Below the pieces are notes generated by a model that worked only from the letters and a program-made list of their open reading frames with translations, was not told the origin of the DNA and did no database searches. 64,000 bases of DNA from positions 496,001 to 560,000 of the forward strand of contig JADJVX010000017.1 of NCBI GenBank assembly GCA_016710385.1. Reading direction: 5' to 3'. Origin of the DNA: Actinomycetales bacterium. Lineage in GTDB: Bacteria; Actinomycetota; Actinomycetes; Actinomycetales; Dermatophilaceae. The translations under genes and the position numbers were made by a program. Below, piece by piece: positions 18,166-25,469 of this stretch. Position 1 is the first letter of the stretch. Every line of letters begins with the position of its first letter.

Positions 18166-18719
18166 CCGCAAGGCCCCTTCGCGCCACTGTCGGCTGACGG
18201 CGGAGTGCCTCAGCCGCGGTCCATCCCCGGGCGGCAACTGTGTCGGCCTTGCCGATTGCCTTCCTGGTCCTGGTGCCATGCCGCCATGATGGGGCAGTCC
18301 AGGCAGTGGTGTTGTGAGTTATCCCCAGGCGCTGGCCCTGCCTGGCCATGGCCCGCGCCGGCAGCCCGCGACCAACGGTTGATCACTGTGCGCGAGAACG
18401 GTGCGCGAGAACGGGTGCGCGAGAACCGTGCACGAGGTGGTGGACGCCCCGCTCGGGCAGGAGTGGTCGCCGGCGACGGTTCGCCGGGTACGAACTCGGT
18501 AGCCGAGGCACGCAACGGCAACGAACGGCCGGCCATGGTCCATCCGGGCACCCCCTGGAGGTCAGCTACCGACCGTGGGAAGTTCTTGACCAGGGTGGGC
18601 CAGCTGGTCGTCGCCCACTCCCCGAACCGTCCAGCGGTGCGTAGCGACGGCACGTAGTTGGTACTCGTAGGACTGAAGCTGAACAGGCATACCGGTGCCG
18701 GGGGGTCCCCTCAACCTGG
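18166..18719. other. Intergenic region with four short direct repeats
   Basis: No ORF here has convincing codon bias or homology. The notable structure is GTGCGCGAGAAC at 18388, 18401 and 18415, plus a weaker copy (GTGCACGAGGTGG) at 18429, so four units with 13-14 bp spacing. They could be a regulator-binding array between the divergent MarR and VIT genes. Nothing else stands out. Confidence 0.5.
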
Positions 18720-18725
18720 CAGGCT
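18720..18725 (+). promoter_or_regulatory. Weak candidate -10 box of the VIT-family gene
   Basis: CAGGCT ends 6 nt before GTG 18732 with no Shine-Dalgarno between. It differs from TANNNT at the first base but shares the AGGCT seen at dapD, punA and others. Confidence 0.3.
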
Positions 18726-18731
18726 GGCCGA

Positions 18732-19493
18732 GTGAACGAGACTCCAGCAGTGCCGCCCCGCGAGATCGACGCGATGGCGCAGGGCAACCCTGTGCCACAC
18801 CGGAGCGAAGCACACCACGGCGGTCACGCCTCCCGCCTCAACGCGCTCCGCGCGGCGGTGCTGGGCGCCAACGACGGCATCGTGTCCGTGGCGGGCTTGG
18901 TCATGGGTGTCGCCGGCGCGACGACCGAACGACCGGCCATCCTCACCGCGGGCGTGGCTGGTCTCGTCGCCGGGGCGTTGTCGATGGGCGTCGGGGAATT
19001 CGTCTCGGTGAGCACCCAACGCGACACCGAATCGGCGCTGCTAGCCAAGGAGCGGCGCGAATTGGCCGAGCTTCCGGAGCAGGAACTCCGCGAGCTCACG
19101 GGGATCTATCAGGGCAAGGGGCTGACCCCGGAGCTGGCTCACGAGGTCGCGGTGCAGCTCACCGCTCATGACGCGCTGGCCGCGCACGCCGAGGTGGAGC
19201 TTCAGATCGACCCGGACAATCTCACCAACCCGTGGACGGCAGCATTCTCGTCGGCGGCGGCCTTCACCATCGGGGCGATGCTGCCGCTGTTGACGATTCT
19301 CTTCGCTCCTGCCGATTTGCGGCTGCCGGCCACCGTCGGCAGCGTCGTCCTGGCGCTGGCCCTGACCGGCTACGCCAGCGCCCGACTGGGCGGGGCCAGC
19401 TGGAGGCGGCCGGTGCTGCGCAATGTCGTCGGCGGGTGGCTGGCGATGACGATCACCTACGGCATCGGCCTGCTGGTCGGCACCGCCGTCTGA
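18732..19493 (+). CDS. VIT1/CCC1 family transporter
   Basis: A 253-residue membrane protein of the vacuolar iron transporter family, expected to move Fe2+ or Mn2+. The first helix carries RAAVLGANDGIVSVAGLVMG, followed by LVAGALSMGVGEFVSVSTQRD, the family's characteristic metal-pathway helices. A charged cytoplasmic region (ESALLAKERRELAELPEQEL) is followed by three more membrane segments. The N-terminus has a histidine-rich stretch (HRSEAHHGGHASR). The start GTG 18732 fits the leaderless pattern; ATG 18774 is an alternative. It stands alone, convergent with argF. Confidence 0.88.
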   Translation: MNETPAVPPREIDAMAQGNPVPHRSEAHHGGHASRLNALRAAVLGANDGIVSVAGLVMGVAGATTERPAILTAGVAGLVAGALSMGVGEFVSVSTQRDTESALLAKERRELAELPEQELRELTGIYQGKGLTPELAHEVAVQLTAHDALAAHAEVELQIDPDNLTNPWTAAFSSAAAFTIGAMLPLLTILFAPADLRLPATVGSVVLALALTGYASARLGGASWRRPVLRNVVGGWLAMTITYGIGLLVGTAV

Positions 19494-19510
19494 TCCCGAC
19501 CCCCCGCCGA

Positions 19511-20521
19511 TCAGAGCTCGTGGCCGCAGAGGGTCGCCGCGAGCACGGCCTTGATCGTGTGCATCCGGTTTTCGCTCTGATCGAACACGATCGACGCGGA
19601 CGACTCGAAGACCTCGTCGCTGACCTCCAGCGACTCGAGTCCGTACTCCTGGAAGATCCGCTCGCCCACGCTGGTCTCCCGGTTGTGGAACGACGGGAGG
19701 CAGTGCATGAACTTCGAGTCGGCGTTTCCGGTGGCACGCATGACCTGAGTGGTCACGGCATACGGCGTGAGCAGGGCGATCCGCTCGGCCCACACGTGGT
19801 CCGGCTCGCCCATCGACACCCAGACGTCGGTGTGCACGAAGTCGACCCCGCGGACGCCGTCCTCGACCGACTCGGTGAGCGTGACCGTGCCGCCGGTCTG
19901 CTCAGCGACCCTCCGCGCGTCCGCGACGATCGACTCGGCCGGCCACAGCGATCGCGGCGCGACGATCCGCACGTCCATGCCAGACATCGCACCCGAGACC
20001 AGCAGCGAGTTGCCCATGTTGTACCGCGCGTCGCCGACGTAGGCATACGAGATGGCGTCGGCCGGCTTGGCCGAGTGCTCGACCATCGTCACGATGTCGC
20101 AGAGCGCCTGAGTCGGGTGCCAGGCGTCGGTGAGGCCGTTGTAGACCGGCACCCCGGCATACCGAGCCAGGGTCTCGCAGTCCTCGTGTCGCGAGCCGCG
20201 GAACTCGATGGCGTCGTAGAGCCGACCCAGCACGCGCCCGGTGTCCGCGAACGACTCCTTGTGCCCGATCTGGCTGCCGTGGGGATCGAGGTAGGTCAGT
20301 TGTGCGCCGAGGTGATAGGCCGCGACCTCGAAGGCACACCGGGTGCGGGTCGAGGTCTTCTCGAAGATGAGGGCGATCGTCTTGCCGACGAGCATCCGCT
20401 CCTCGCGGCCCTCCAAACGCGCGGCCTTGAGCCGCCGGGCCAGACCGACCAGCCCCATCCACTCCTGCGGGGTGAAGTCGAGTTCCTTGACGAAGTGCCT
20501 GTTGGTGAGGTCCTGGCCCAT
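19511..20521 (-). CDS. argF: Ornithine carbamoyltransferase
   Basis: Condenses carbamoyl phosphate with ornithine to citrulline, or runs in reverse in arginine breakdown. The 336-residue length matches the longer ArcB-like class rather than the roughly 310-residue anabolic form common in actinobacteria. The carbamoyl-phosphate site is STRTR at residues 57-61, with HPTQALCD for the second half, DVWVSMGE for ornithine and the catalytic FMHCLPSFHNRET. It follows the GNAT gene by 6 nt; the site GAGGTGAC overlaps that gene's stop. The neighbourhood with a cDPGS-like GTPase suggests a catabolic or energy-linked role. Confidence 0.93.
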   Translation of the reverse strand: MGQDLTNRHFVKELDFTPQEWMGLVGLARRLKAARLEGREERMLVGKTIALIFEKTSTRTRCAFEVAAYHLGAQLTYLDPHGSQIGHKESFADTGRVLGRLYDAIEFRGSRHEDCETLARYAGVPVYNGLTDAWHPTQALCDIVTMVEHSAKPADAISYAYVGDARYNMGNSLLVSGAMSGMDVRIVAPRSLWPAESIVADARRVAEQTGGTVTLTESVEDGVRGVDFVHTDVWVSMGEPDHVWAERIALLTPYAVTTQVMRATGNADSKFMHCLPSFHNRETSVGERIFQEYGLESLEVSDEVFESSASIVFDQSENRMHTIKAVLAATLCGHEL

Positions 20522-20527
20522 GTCACC

Positions 20528-21004
20528 TCATGTTAGGCCGGGCGCTGGATCAACGGCGGGCCGGTCCACCGGACGACCCCGTTGCAGCCACATCGTGGGG
20601 TGCGCGAGCGCCGCAAAGCCCTGTCGGATATAGACCTCGTGCGCGTCCTCGGTCGCGAGAATCACCCGCTTGAGCCCCAGTGCGTCGGCGTGCGCAAGGA
20701 CGGCGGCCACGAGCGCCGTGCCCACGCCGCGGCCGCGGTGGTCCGCAGCGACGAAGACATCGCACAACCACCCGAACGTCGCCCCGTCGGTCACCAGGCG
20801 TGCCACCCCGACGTGGTCCCCGGCGGCGTCGAAGGCAGCCCACACCTGGGAACCGGCTATCGCGCGCTCGGTGACCTCGCGAGGGCGCCCGATGGACCAG
20901 TAGGCCATCGTCGAGAGCCACTCGTGGATGCGGTCCAGGTCGAGTTCGGCTGGGTCGTGGGAGATCCGGTATGCCGTGTGGTCGCCGCTGCCGGGAGATG
21001 TCAC
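20528..21004 (-). CDS. GNAT family N-acetyltransferase
   Basis: A 158-residue single-domain acetyltransferase. The acetyl-CoA loop is VFVAADHRGRGVGTALVAAV, followed by LKRVILATEDAHEVYIRQGF. The N-terminal part (IHEWLSTMAYWSIGRP) is typical of small-molecule GNATs annotated only at family level. The start is set at GTG 21004: CAGGAT ends 6 nt upstream, a weak match to the leaderless pattern. It is the middle of three same-strand genes with gaps of 34 and 6 nt, so it is probably co-expressed with the GTPase and OTC. Its substrate may be an amino acid in that pathway, which is inference. Confidence 0.82.
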   Translation of the reverse strand: MTSPGSGDHTAYRISHDPAELDLDRIHEWLSTMAYWSIGRPREVTERAIAGSQVWAAFDAAGDHVGVARLVTDGATFGWLCDVFVAADHRGRGVGTALVAAVLAHADALGLKRVILATEDAHEVYIRQGFAALAHPTMWLQRGRPVDRPAVDPAPGLT

Positions 21005-21038
21005 CCAGGCATCCTGCCGCACGGCATACCGGAGGGCA

Positions 21039-22370
21039 TCAGCATTTCGCGCCCAGCACCCGGTCCAGCGCGGCATCGAGCCGGCCCGGCACCTGCTCGC
21101 GCAGTTCGTAATGGGCGCGGACCATGGGCTTGCGCACCGTGAGCACCCGGCGCAGGTCGATCGGGGTGCCGCTGACAATCGCATCGGCGTCGACGGCCTC
21201 CAGGGTCGCCTGCAGGTCACGCACCTGGGCTGGGGAGTAGCCCATCGCCGGGAGGATGCCGCGGGCGTTGGGATACCGGGCGTAGGTTTCGACCAGCGAC
21301 CCCACGGCATACCCGCTCGGGTCGACGATCGCCTCGACGCGAGCGCCCCGAGCGCCGACCACCCCCGCACCGAAAGTCATCGAGCCATGGGTGAGCGTCG
21401 GGCCGTCTTCGACGACGACCACCCGCTTGCCGGCGACGAGTTCCGGCTGATCGAGGGTGACCGGGCTGTCGCAGCGGATGATCTCGGCCGCCGGGTTGAG
21501 CTCGCGCACCGAGGTCTCGACCAGGGCGATGTTCTCCGGGATAGCCTCGTCGCACTTGTTGACGATGATGACATCAGCCATCCGAACGTTGGCCTCGCCA
21601 GGGTGATAGCGCCGCTCATCGCCGGGGCGCAGCGGGTCGACGAGCACGAGATGCAGATCGGGCACGTAGAAGGGCAGGTCGTTGTTGCCGCCGTCCCAGA
21701 GGATGACGTCGGCCTCCTGCTCGGCCTCGCGCAGAATCCGCTCGTAGTCGACGCCCGCATAGACGACGACCCCGGCGTCGATGTGGGGCTCGTACTCCTC
21801 GCGTTCCTCGATCGTGCAGTCATAGCGGTCCAGGTCCGCGTAGGCCGCAAACCGCTGGCACGCCTGCGCCGCGAGGTCGCCGTAGGGCATGGGATGACGC
21901 ACCGCCACCACGCGCAGCTCACGCTCCCGCAGCAGTTTGGCCAGATAGCGGGTGGTCTGGCTTTTGCCGACCCCGGTGCGCACGGCAGTCACCGCCACGA
22001 CCGGCTTGGTCGAACGCAGCATGGTGTTGCGTCCGCTCTGCATGACGAAGTCCGCGCCTGCGGCCAGGCATTGCGAGGCCAGGTGCATGACCCGCTCGTG
22101 CGGGATGTCGGAGTAAGCGAAGACTGCCAGGTCGACCTTCTCCCGCTCGATGAGGTCGGTCAGCTCGGTCTCTTCCACGATCGGTATGCCGTCCGGGTAC
22201 CGCGGTCCCGCGAGTTCGGGCGGGTAACGGCGATCGGCGATGTCGGGGATCTGGGTCGCGGTGAAGGCCACCACCCGGTACTGCGGATCGTTGCGGAACA
22301 CCACGTTGACATTGTGGAAGTCGCGACCGGCGGCTCCCAGGACGACGACGGTGCGGGGGGCGGTCATCAT
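21039..22370 (-). CDS. Cyclic 2,3-diphosphoglycerate synthetase-like GTPase
   Basis: A 443-residue protein of the COG2403 type, related to archaeal cyclic 2,3-diphosphoglycerate synthetase. The N-terminal Rossmann-like region starts VVVLGAAGRDFHNVNVVFR. The P-loop is AVRTGVGKSQTTR, followed by LWDGGNNDLPFY and VIIVNKCDEA, resembling G3 and G4 of a G protein. From memory this family often lies beside carbamoyltransferases and carbamate kinases in arginine or purine breakdown loci, which fits argF two genes downstream. Its real bacterial function is not established to my knowledge. ATG 22370 has GGAG 5 nt upstream; TTG 22379 is rejected. Confidence 0.8.
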   Translation of the reverse strand: MMTAPRTVVVLGAAGRDFHNVNVVFRNDPQYRVVAFTATQIPDIADRRYPPELAGPRYPDGIPIVEETELTDLIEREKVDLAVFAYSDIPHERVMHLASQCLAAGADFVMQSGRNTMLRSTKPVVAVTAVRTGVGKSQTTRYLAKLLRERELRVVAVRHPMPYGDLAAQACQRFAAYADLDRYDCTIEEREEYEPHIDAGVVVYAGVDYERILREAEQEADVILWDGGNNDLPFYVPDLHLVLVDPLRPGDERRYHPGEANVRMADVIIVNKCDEAIPENIALVETSVRELNPAAEIIRCDSPVTLDQPELVAGKRVVVVEDGPTLTHGSMTFGAGVVGARGARVEAIVDPSGYAVGSLVETYARYPNARGILPAMGYSPAQVRDLQATLEAVDADAIVSGTPIDLRRVLTVRKPMVRAHYELREQVPGRLDAALDRVLGAKC

Positions 22371-22420
22371 CGACTCCAAGGCTGGGTCGACCGCGGGGTG
22401 CGCGACCCGCCAATTCCACT

Positions 22421-23953
22421 CTAACGAGGGGCTTCTGCGGCCCCGGGACCTTGGGCCCGAGATCCCTCGGGCTCATCGAGAGGTTGGTCCCACGCGCTCT
22501 CGTCGAAGGTCGGCAGGGCGTTCAGGCCCGCTTCGGGAGCCACGGCGTGGCGCACGACCCGGGCTGCGGCCAACTCGACGGTGAGCTCCGCGCAGGCGGC
22601 GCGGGAGAGGCGGTAGGTGCGCGCCACGGCAAACCCGATGCACATGAGCACGACCACCCACACCACGAGCGAGAGCCGGATCCCGAGGATCGCCGACTCC
22701 GGCTGTCTGGCAACGGCATACGCCTCTTGAGGGCGGTGATAACCAGTCACACTGAGGGTGATGCCGAGAATCCAGATAGCCAGGGCCGAGGCCAGCGCGC
22801 GCACGAAGACGAGCAGACCGCTGAACGAGCCGGCGTTGCGCGCGCCCTGGTGCAGCTCACCGGCGTCGACGACGTCGGGGAACATCACCCAGGTCATGGT
22901 CTGCGACCCAGCCAGGCCGATGGCGACAAAGCCCGACAGGACATACACGCCGACGACCGGCCCATGCTCAGGGTAGAAAGCGACCCCGGCGACGGCGACC
23001 AGGCCCAGCGGGATGAGGCGGCGGTAGATGACCGCCTTGTCGACCCTGGTCACGAGCTTCCCGACGATGGCGAAGGTCGCCAGGATGATGACGAAGAAGA
23101 TGCCGAAGAAGACCGTGGTGTTGACCCCGCGCACCACGTAAGTGGCGTAGTAGATGATCAGCGCGGTGACGATGTCGAGGGTCAGCGCCGGGCAGAGATA
23201 GAGCAGGGTGAGCTGGCGGAACTCCTTCACCCTGAGCGGCTCGACCATCGCCTTCACCGACAGGTGGGCGTGCGGCGGCACCGGCGCGCGCTCATGGGTG
23301 ACGACGGCGACCGCGAGCAGCGGCACCGCGAACAGGGTCCCCAGGCCGAAGACCAGCACGTAGTAGAGCGTCATGACGCCGATGTCGCCGTTCTTGTAAC
23401 TCGTGAGCAGCGCCGACATAAGCAGCGTGCACGCGACCCCGGAGCTCGCGGCGACGGCCAACCGCATGACGTTGACGGTGTTGCGCTCGTCGGGATCGGT
23501 GCTCACCTCGGCGCTGAGCGATGCGAACGGCACGAGGACGATGCTGGCGATCGTCGTATAGACCAGGTGCCCGCCGATGATGAAGGCGATCTTGGCCGGC
23601 TCGCTCGTCCACGACCCGATGGGCGCCCAGAGCAGCGCCTGGGCAAGGGGCAGAAGCAGCGCCCCGACGAAGATCCACGGGCGGCGGCGGCCCCACCGCG
23701 AGCGGGTGTTGTCGCTGAGCATCCCGAAGATGGGGTGGTTGACGGCATCCCAGACCTTCGACACGACGATCGTCGCGCCGGCAGCTGCGGGTTCGATGCC
23801 GATGATGTCGGTGAGGTAGAACAGATAGAGGACGGCGATCGTCGCCGCCGATCCTCCGCCGAAGGTGTCACCGAAGGCGAAGACCAGTCGCTCCCGCCAC
23901 GGCATCTGTGCCCCGGGCGTGGCCTGGGTGGTCACGACGACGGGTCCGGTCAC
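22421..23953 (-). CDS. GPH-family (MelB-like) sugar:cation symporter
   Basis: A 510-residue transporter with about 12 membrane segments. The GPH signature region is AVNHPIFGMLSDNTRSRWGRRRP, which contains the conserved Asn-Pro and the Asp-rich loop; DEVSTD-type residues (STDPDERNTVNVMR) and MTWVMFPDVVDAGELHQGARN follow. The C-terminal 60 residues are a cytoplasmic tail rich in Ala/Glu. Start GTG 23953 is preceded by CAGACT ending 6 nt upstream. It stands alone, so the substrate cannot be inferred from neighbours. Confidence 0.85.
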   Translation of the reverse strand: MTGPVVVTTQATPGAQMPWRERLVFAFGDTFGGGSAATIAVLYLFYLTDIIGIEPAAAGATIVVSKVWDAVNHPIFGMLSDNTRSRWGRRRPWIFVGALLLPLAQALLWAPIGSWTSEPAKIAFIIGGHLVYTTIASIVLVPFASLSAEVSTDPDERNTVNVMRLAVAASSGVACTLLMSALLTSYKNGDIGVMTLYYVLVFGLGTLFAVPLLAVAVVTHERAPVPPHAHLSVKAMVEPLRVKEFRQLTLLYLCPALTLDIVTALIIYYATYVVRGVNTTVFFGIFFVIILATFAIVGKLVTRVDKAVIYRRLIPLGLVAVAGVAFYPEHGPVVGVYVLSGFVAIGLAGSQTMTWVMFPDVVDAGELHQGARNAGSFSGLLVFVRALASALAIWILGITLSVTGYHRPQEAYAVARQPESAILGIRLSLVVWVVVLMCIGFAVARTYRLSRAACAELTVELAAARVVRHAVAPEAGLNALPTFDESAWDQPLDEPEGSRAQGPGAAEAPR

Positions 23954-23959
23954 CGGTGC

Positions 23960-23965
23960 AGTCTG
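23960..23965 (-). promoter_or_regulatory. Weak candidate -10 box of the symporter gene
   Basis: CAGACT on the minus strand ends 6 nt before GTG 23953. It is a one-base deviation from TANNNT, with no Shine-Dalgarno present. Confidence 0.3.
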
Positions 23966-23992
23966 CCAGCAACAGCCGGTATGCCGTGCGGC

Positions 23993-24715
23993 TCACACAC
24001 AGATGGTGAGATCACCGATCCCGACGTATCCACCACCGGTGGACGCAGTGACCGCGTCAAGGTAGGTGATGGCGAAGGTGCTGAACGCCGCAGTCGCCGT
24101 GGTGCGCACCGTGATGGCCGTCAGCGACGAGTAGGTAGCCGTCCGGAAGAACGGGCCGGTGCCGGTCGTCGCGTTGAGCCCGGTGCCCGTGATGGCCACC
24201 GGCTGGCTGAAGCTGAGCGTGTCGTTCTCGGTGGTCGTCGTCCAGCGGTTGAGCTCGTAGACAACGAAGGTCAACTCCCGGATCGGCTGGCTGAAACTCA
24301 GGGTGACCGTTTCGGTGGCGTTGGCACCCCGCAGGTTGAGAATCATTCCGGTGTTGGTCGCGCTCATCCCAGCGACGGTGAGGGTGCTGTTGTCGTACCA
24401 CACGCCGCGATAGTCAACCTCGAAGTTGTATGCCGTGGACGTGCCCGAGCTGATGGCCAGGGTTGGTGAGGTGGTGGGTCCCGCACCCAGGACGGGATCG
24501 GAACTGATGAGGGTCTTGCCGGTCAGCGAGGTCCCGGTGGCCAGTTGCCCCCAGTCCATGGTGAAGCACTTCAGGGGCACCGACGCCGCTCCCCACGCCG
24601 GCGCGGCTACGGCGGTGAGCACCGCGGGCGCCGCCCACGCTGCGCCTGACACGAGGGCACGCCGAGACGGACCGGTGCGCTTGGCACCGTCGACGCGCTC
24701 GAGTTCACCGTGCAT
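23993..24715 (-). CDS. Tat-exported protein of unknown function
   Basis: A 240-residue protein with a twin-arginine signal: PSRRALVSG with Arg18-Arg19, a hydrophobic Ala-rich core and a likely cleavage after APAWGA near residue 43. The mature part is Thr/Ser-rich and reads like beta-sandwich sequence (SFSQPIRELTFVVYELNRW). It has cysteines near both ends (LKCFTMD and LTICV at the C-terminus), which could form one disulfide closing the domain. ATG 24715 is chosen for the G-rich stretch just upstream and because it gives a normal Tat n-region. It has no recognised family and no informative neighbour. Confidence 0.7.
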   Translation of the reverse strand: MHGELERVDGAKRTGPSRRALVSGAAWAAPAVLTAVAAPAWGAASVPLKCFTMDWGQLATGTSLTGKTLISSDPVLGAGPTTSPTLAISSGTSTAYNFEVDYRGVWYDNSTLTVAGMSATNTGMILNLRGANATETVTLSFSQPIRELTFVVYELNRWTTTTENDTLSFSQPVAITGTGLNATTGTGPFFRTATYSSLTAITVRTTATAAFSTFAITYLDAVTASTGGGYVGIGDLTICV

Positions 24716-24790
24716 GACAACCCCCCGATGGGCACCCCCGCGAGACACGGGTCGCCAAACATGCTAGCGCGAGGCCTCACGACAGCTGCT

Positions 24791-25321
24791 TCACCCTGCC
24801 ACCAACCCGGCGTCGCTCACCTCGATGTCGACCATGAGTTCGTCGGCGATCTCCTCCAGCGCACTGCGCAGGGCCGGCAGGTCGGCGCTCGGCGGGGCGA
24901 TCACGTCGACCTCTGCCTCGAAGAGCACTCCGCCGGCCATCGGCGCTTCGCGCGTCTGGGTGGCCAAGTGGTCGATGCTTGCCCCAAAGGCGGCGAGAGC
25001 AGCCGAGACCTGGTGGACAATCCCGGGCCGGTCATGGCCGATCAGGTTGAGCCGCAACGGGATTCCTGAAGGCGCAGACGCTGACCCAGCCACCGTGACC
25101 GCAACCGTCAACCCGCTGTCGGCAAGTCGGGCAACGCCGTCTCGGAGAGCGGCGACCTGCGCATCGGGAACCTCGATCAGGACCACCCCGGCGAACGTGC
25201 CCGCGAGCCGGGCCATCCGGCTGGTGAGCCAACTCCCGCCGTGCTCGGCCACGCTGGTGGACAGGGAGGACACCAATCCGGCGCGGTCAGCACCGGTCAC
25301 CGTGAGCACGAGGGTTGCCAT
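24791..25321 (-). CDS. ACT-domain protein (GcvR-like)
   Basis: A 176-residue protein made of two ACT domains in tandem: VLTVTGADRAGLVSSLSTSV at the N-terminus and LNLIGHDRPGIVHQVSAALA from about residue 92. Both show the ligand-binding glycine turn. This layout matches GcvR-type amino-acid sensing proteins, which bind small ligands and act by protein contact, lacking a DNA-binding domain. The start is ATG 25321 with TAGGCT ending 7 nt before it. It is divergent from the large FtsK-like ATPase gene. Confidence 0.85.
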   Translation of the reverse strand: MATLVLTVTGADRAGLVSSLSTSVAEHGGSWLTSRMARLAGTFAGVVLIEVPDAQVAALRDGVARLADSGLTVAVTVAGSASAPSGIPLRLNLIGHDRPGIVHQVSAALAAFGASIDHLATQTREAPMAGGVLFEAEVDVIAPPSADLPALRSALEEIADELMVDIEVSDAGLVAG

Positions 25322-25328
25322 GCTCGGC

Positions 25329-25334
25329 AGCCTA
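25329..25334 (-). promoter_or_regulatory. Candidate -10 box of the ACT-domain gene (leaderless)
   Basis: TAGGCT on the minus strand ends 7 nt before ATG 25321, identical in sequence and spacing to the boxes of dapD and punA. Confidence 0.5.
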
Positions 25335-25469
25335 ATCTCCGCGAGCGCACCGTGCTCGGTTCGCGGTGAACTCGGCAACGCCCACCCTGCACCTCCCTGT
25401 GGATAACTCTGCCGGGCCGTGGCCCCGAGGAGGTAGACCTTCCTCCAACAGATCCCGAGGAGGTCGCCC

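Noticed and set aside
18210..18653. 147-residue minus-strand ORF upstream of MarR
   Set aside because: No codon bias or recognisable domain; contains the GTGCGCGAGAAC repeats.
22451..24469. 672-residue plus-strand ORF opposite the symporter
   Set aside because: Charged low-complexity text across two real genes; no start signal.
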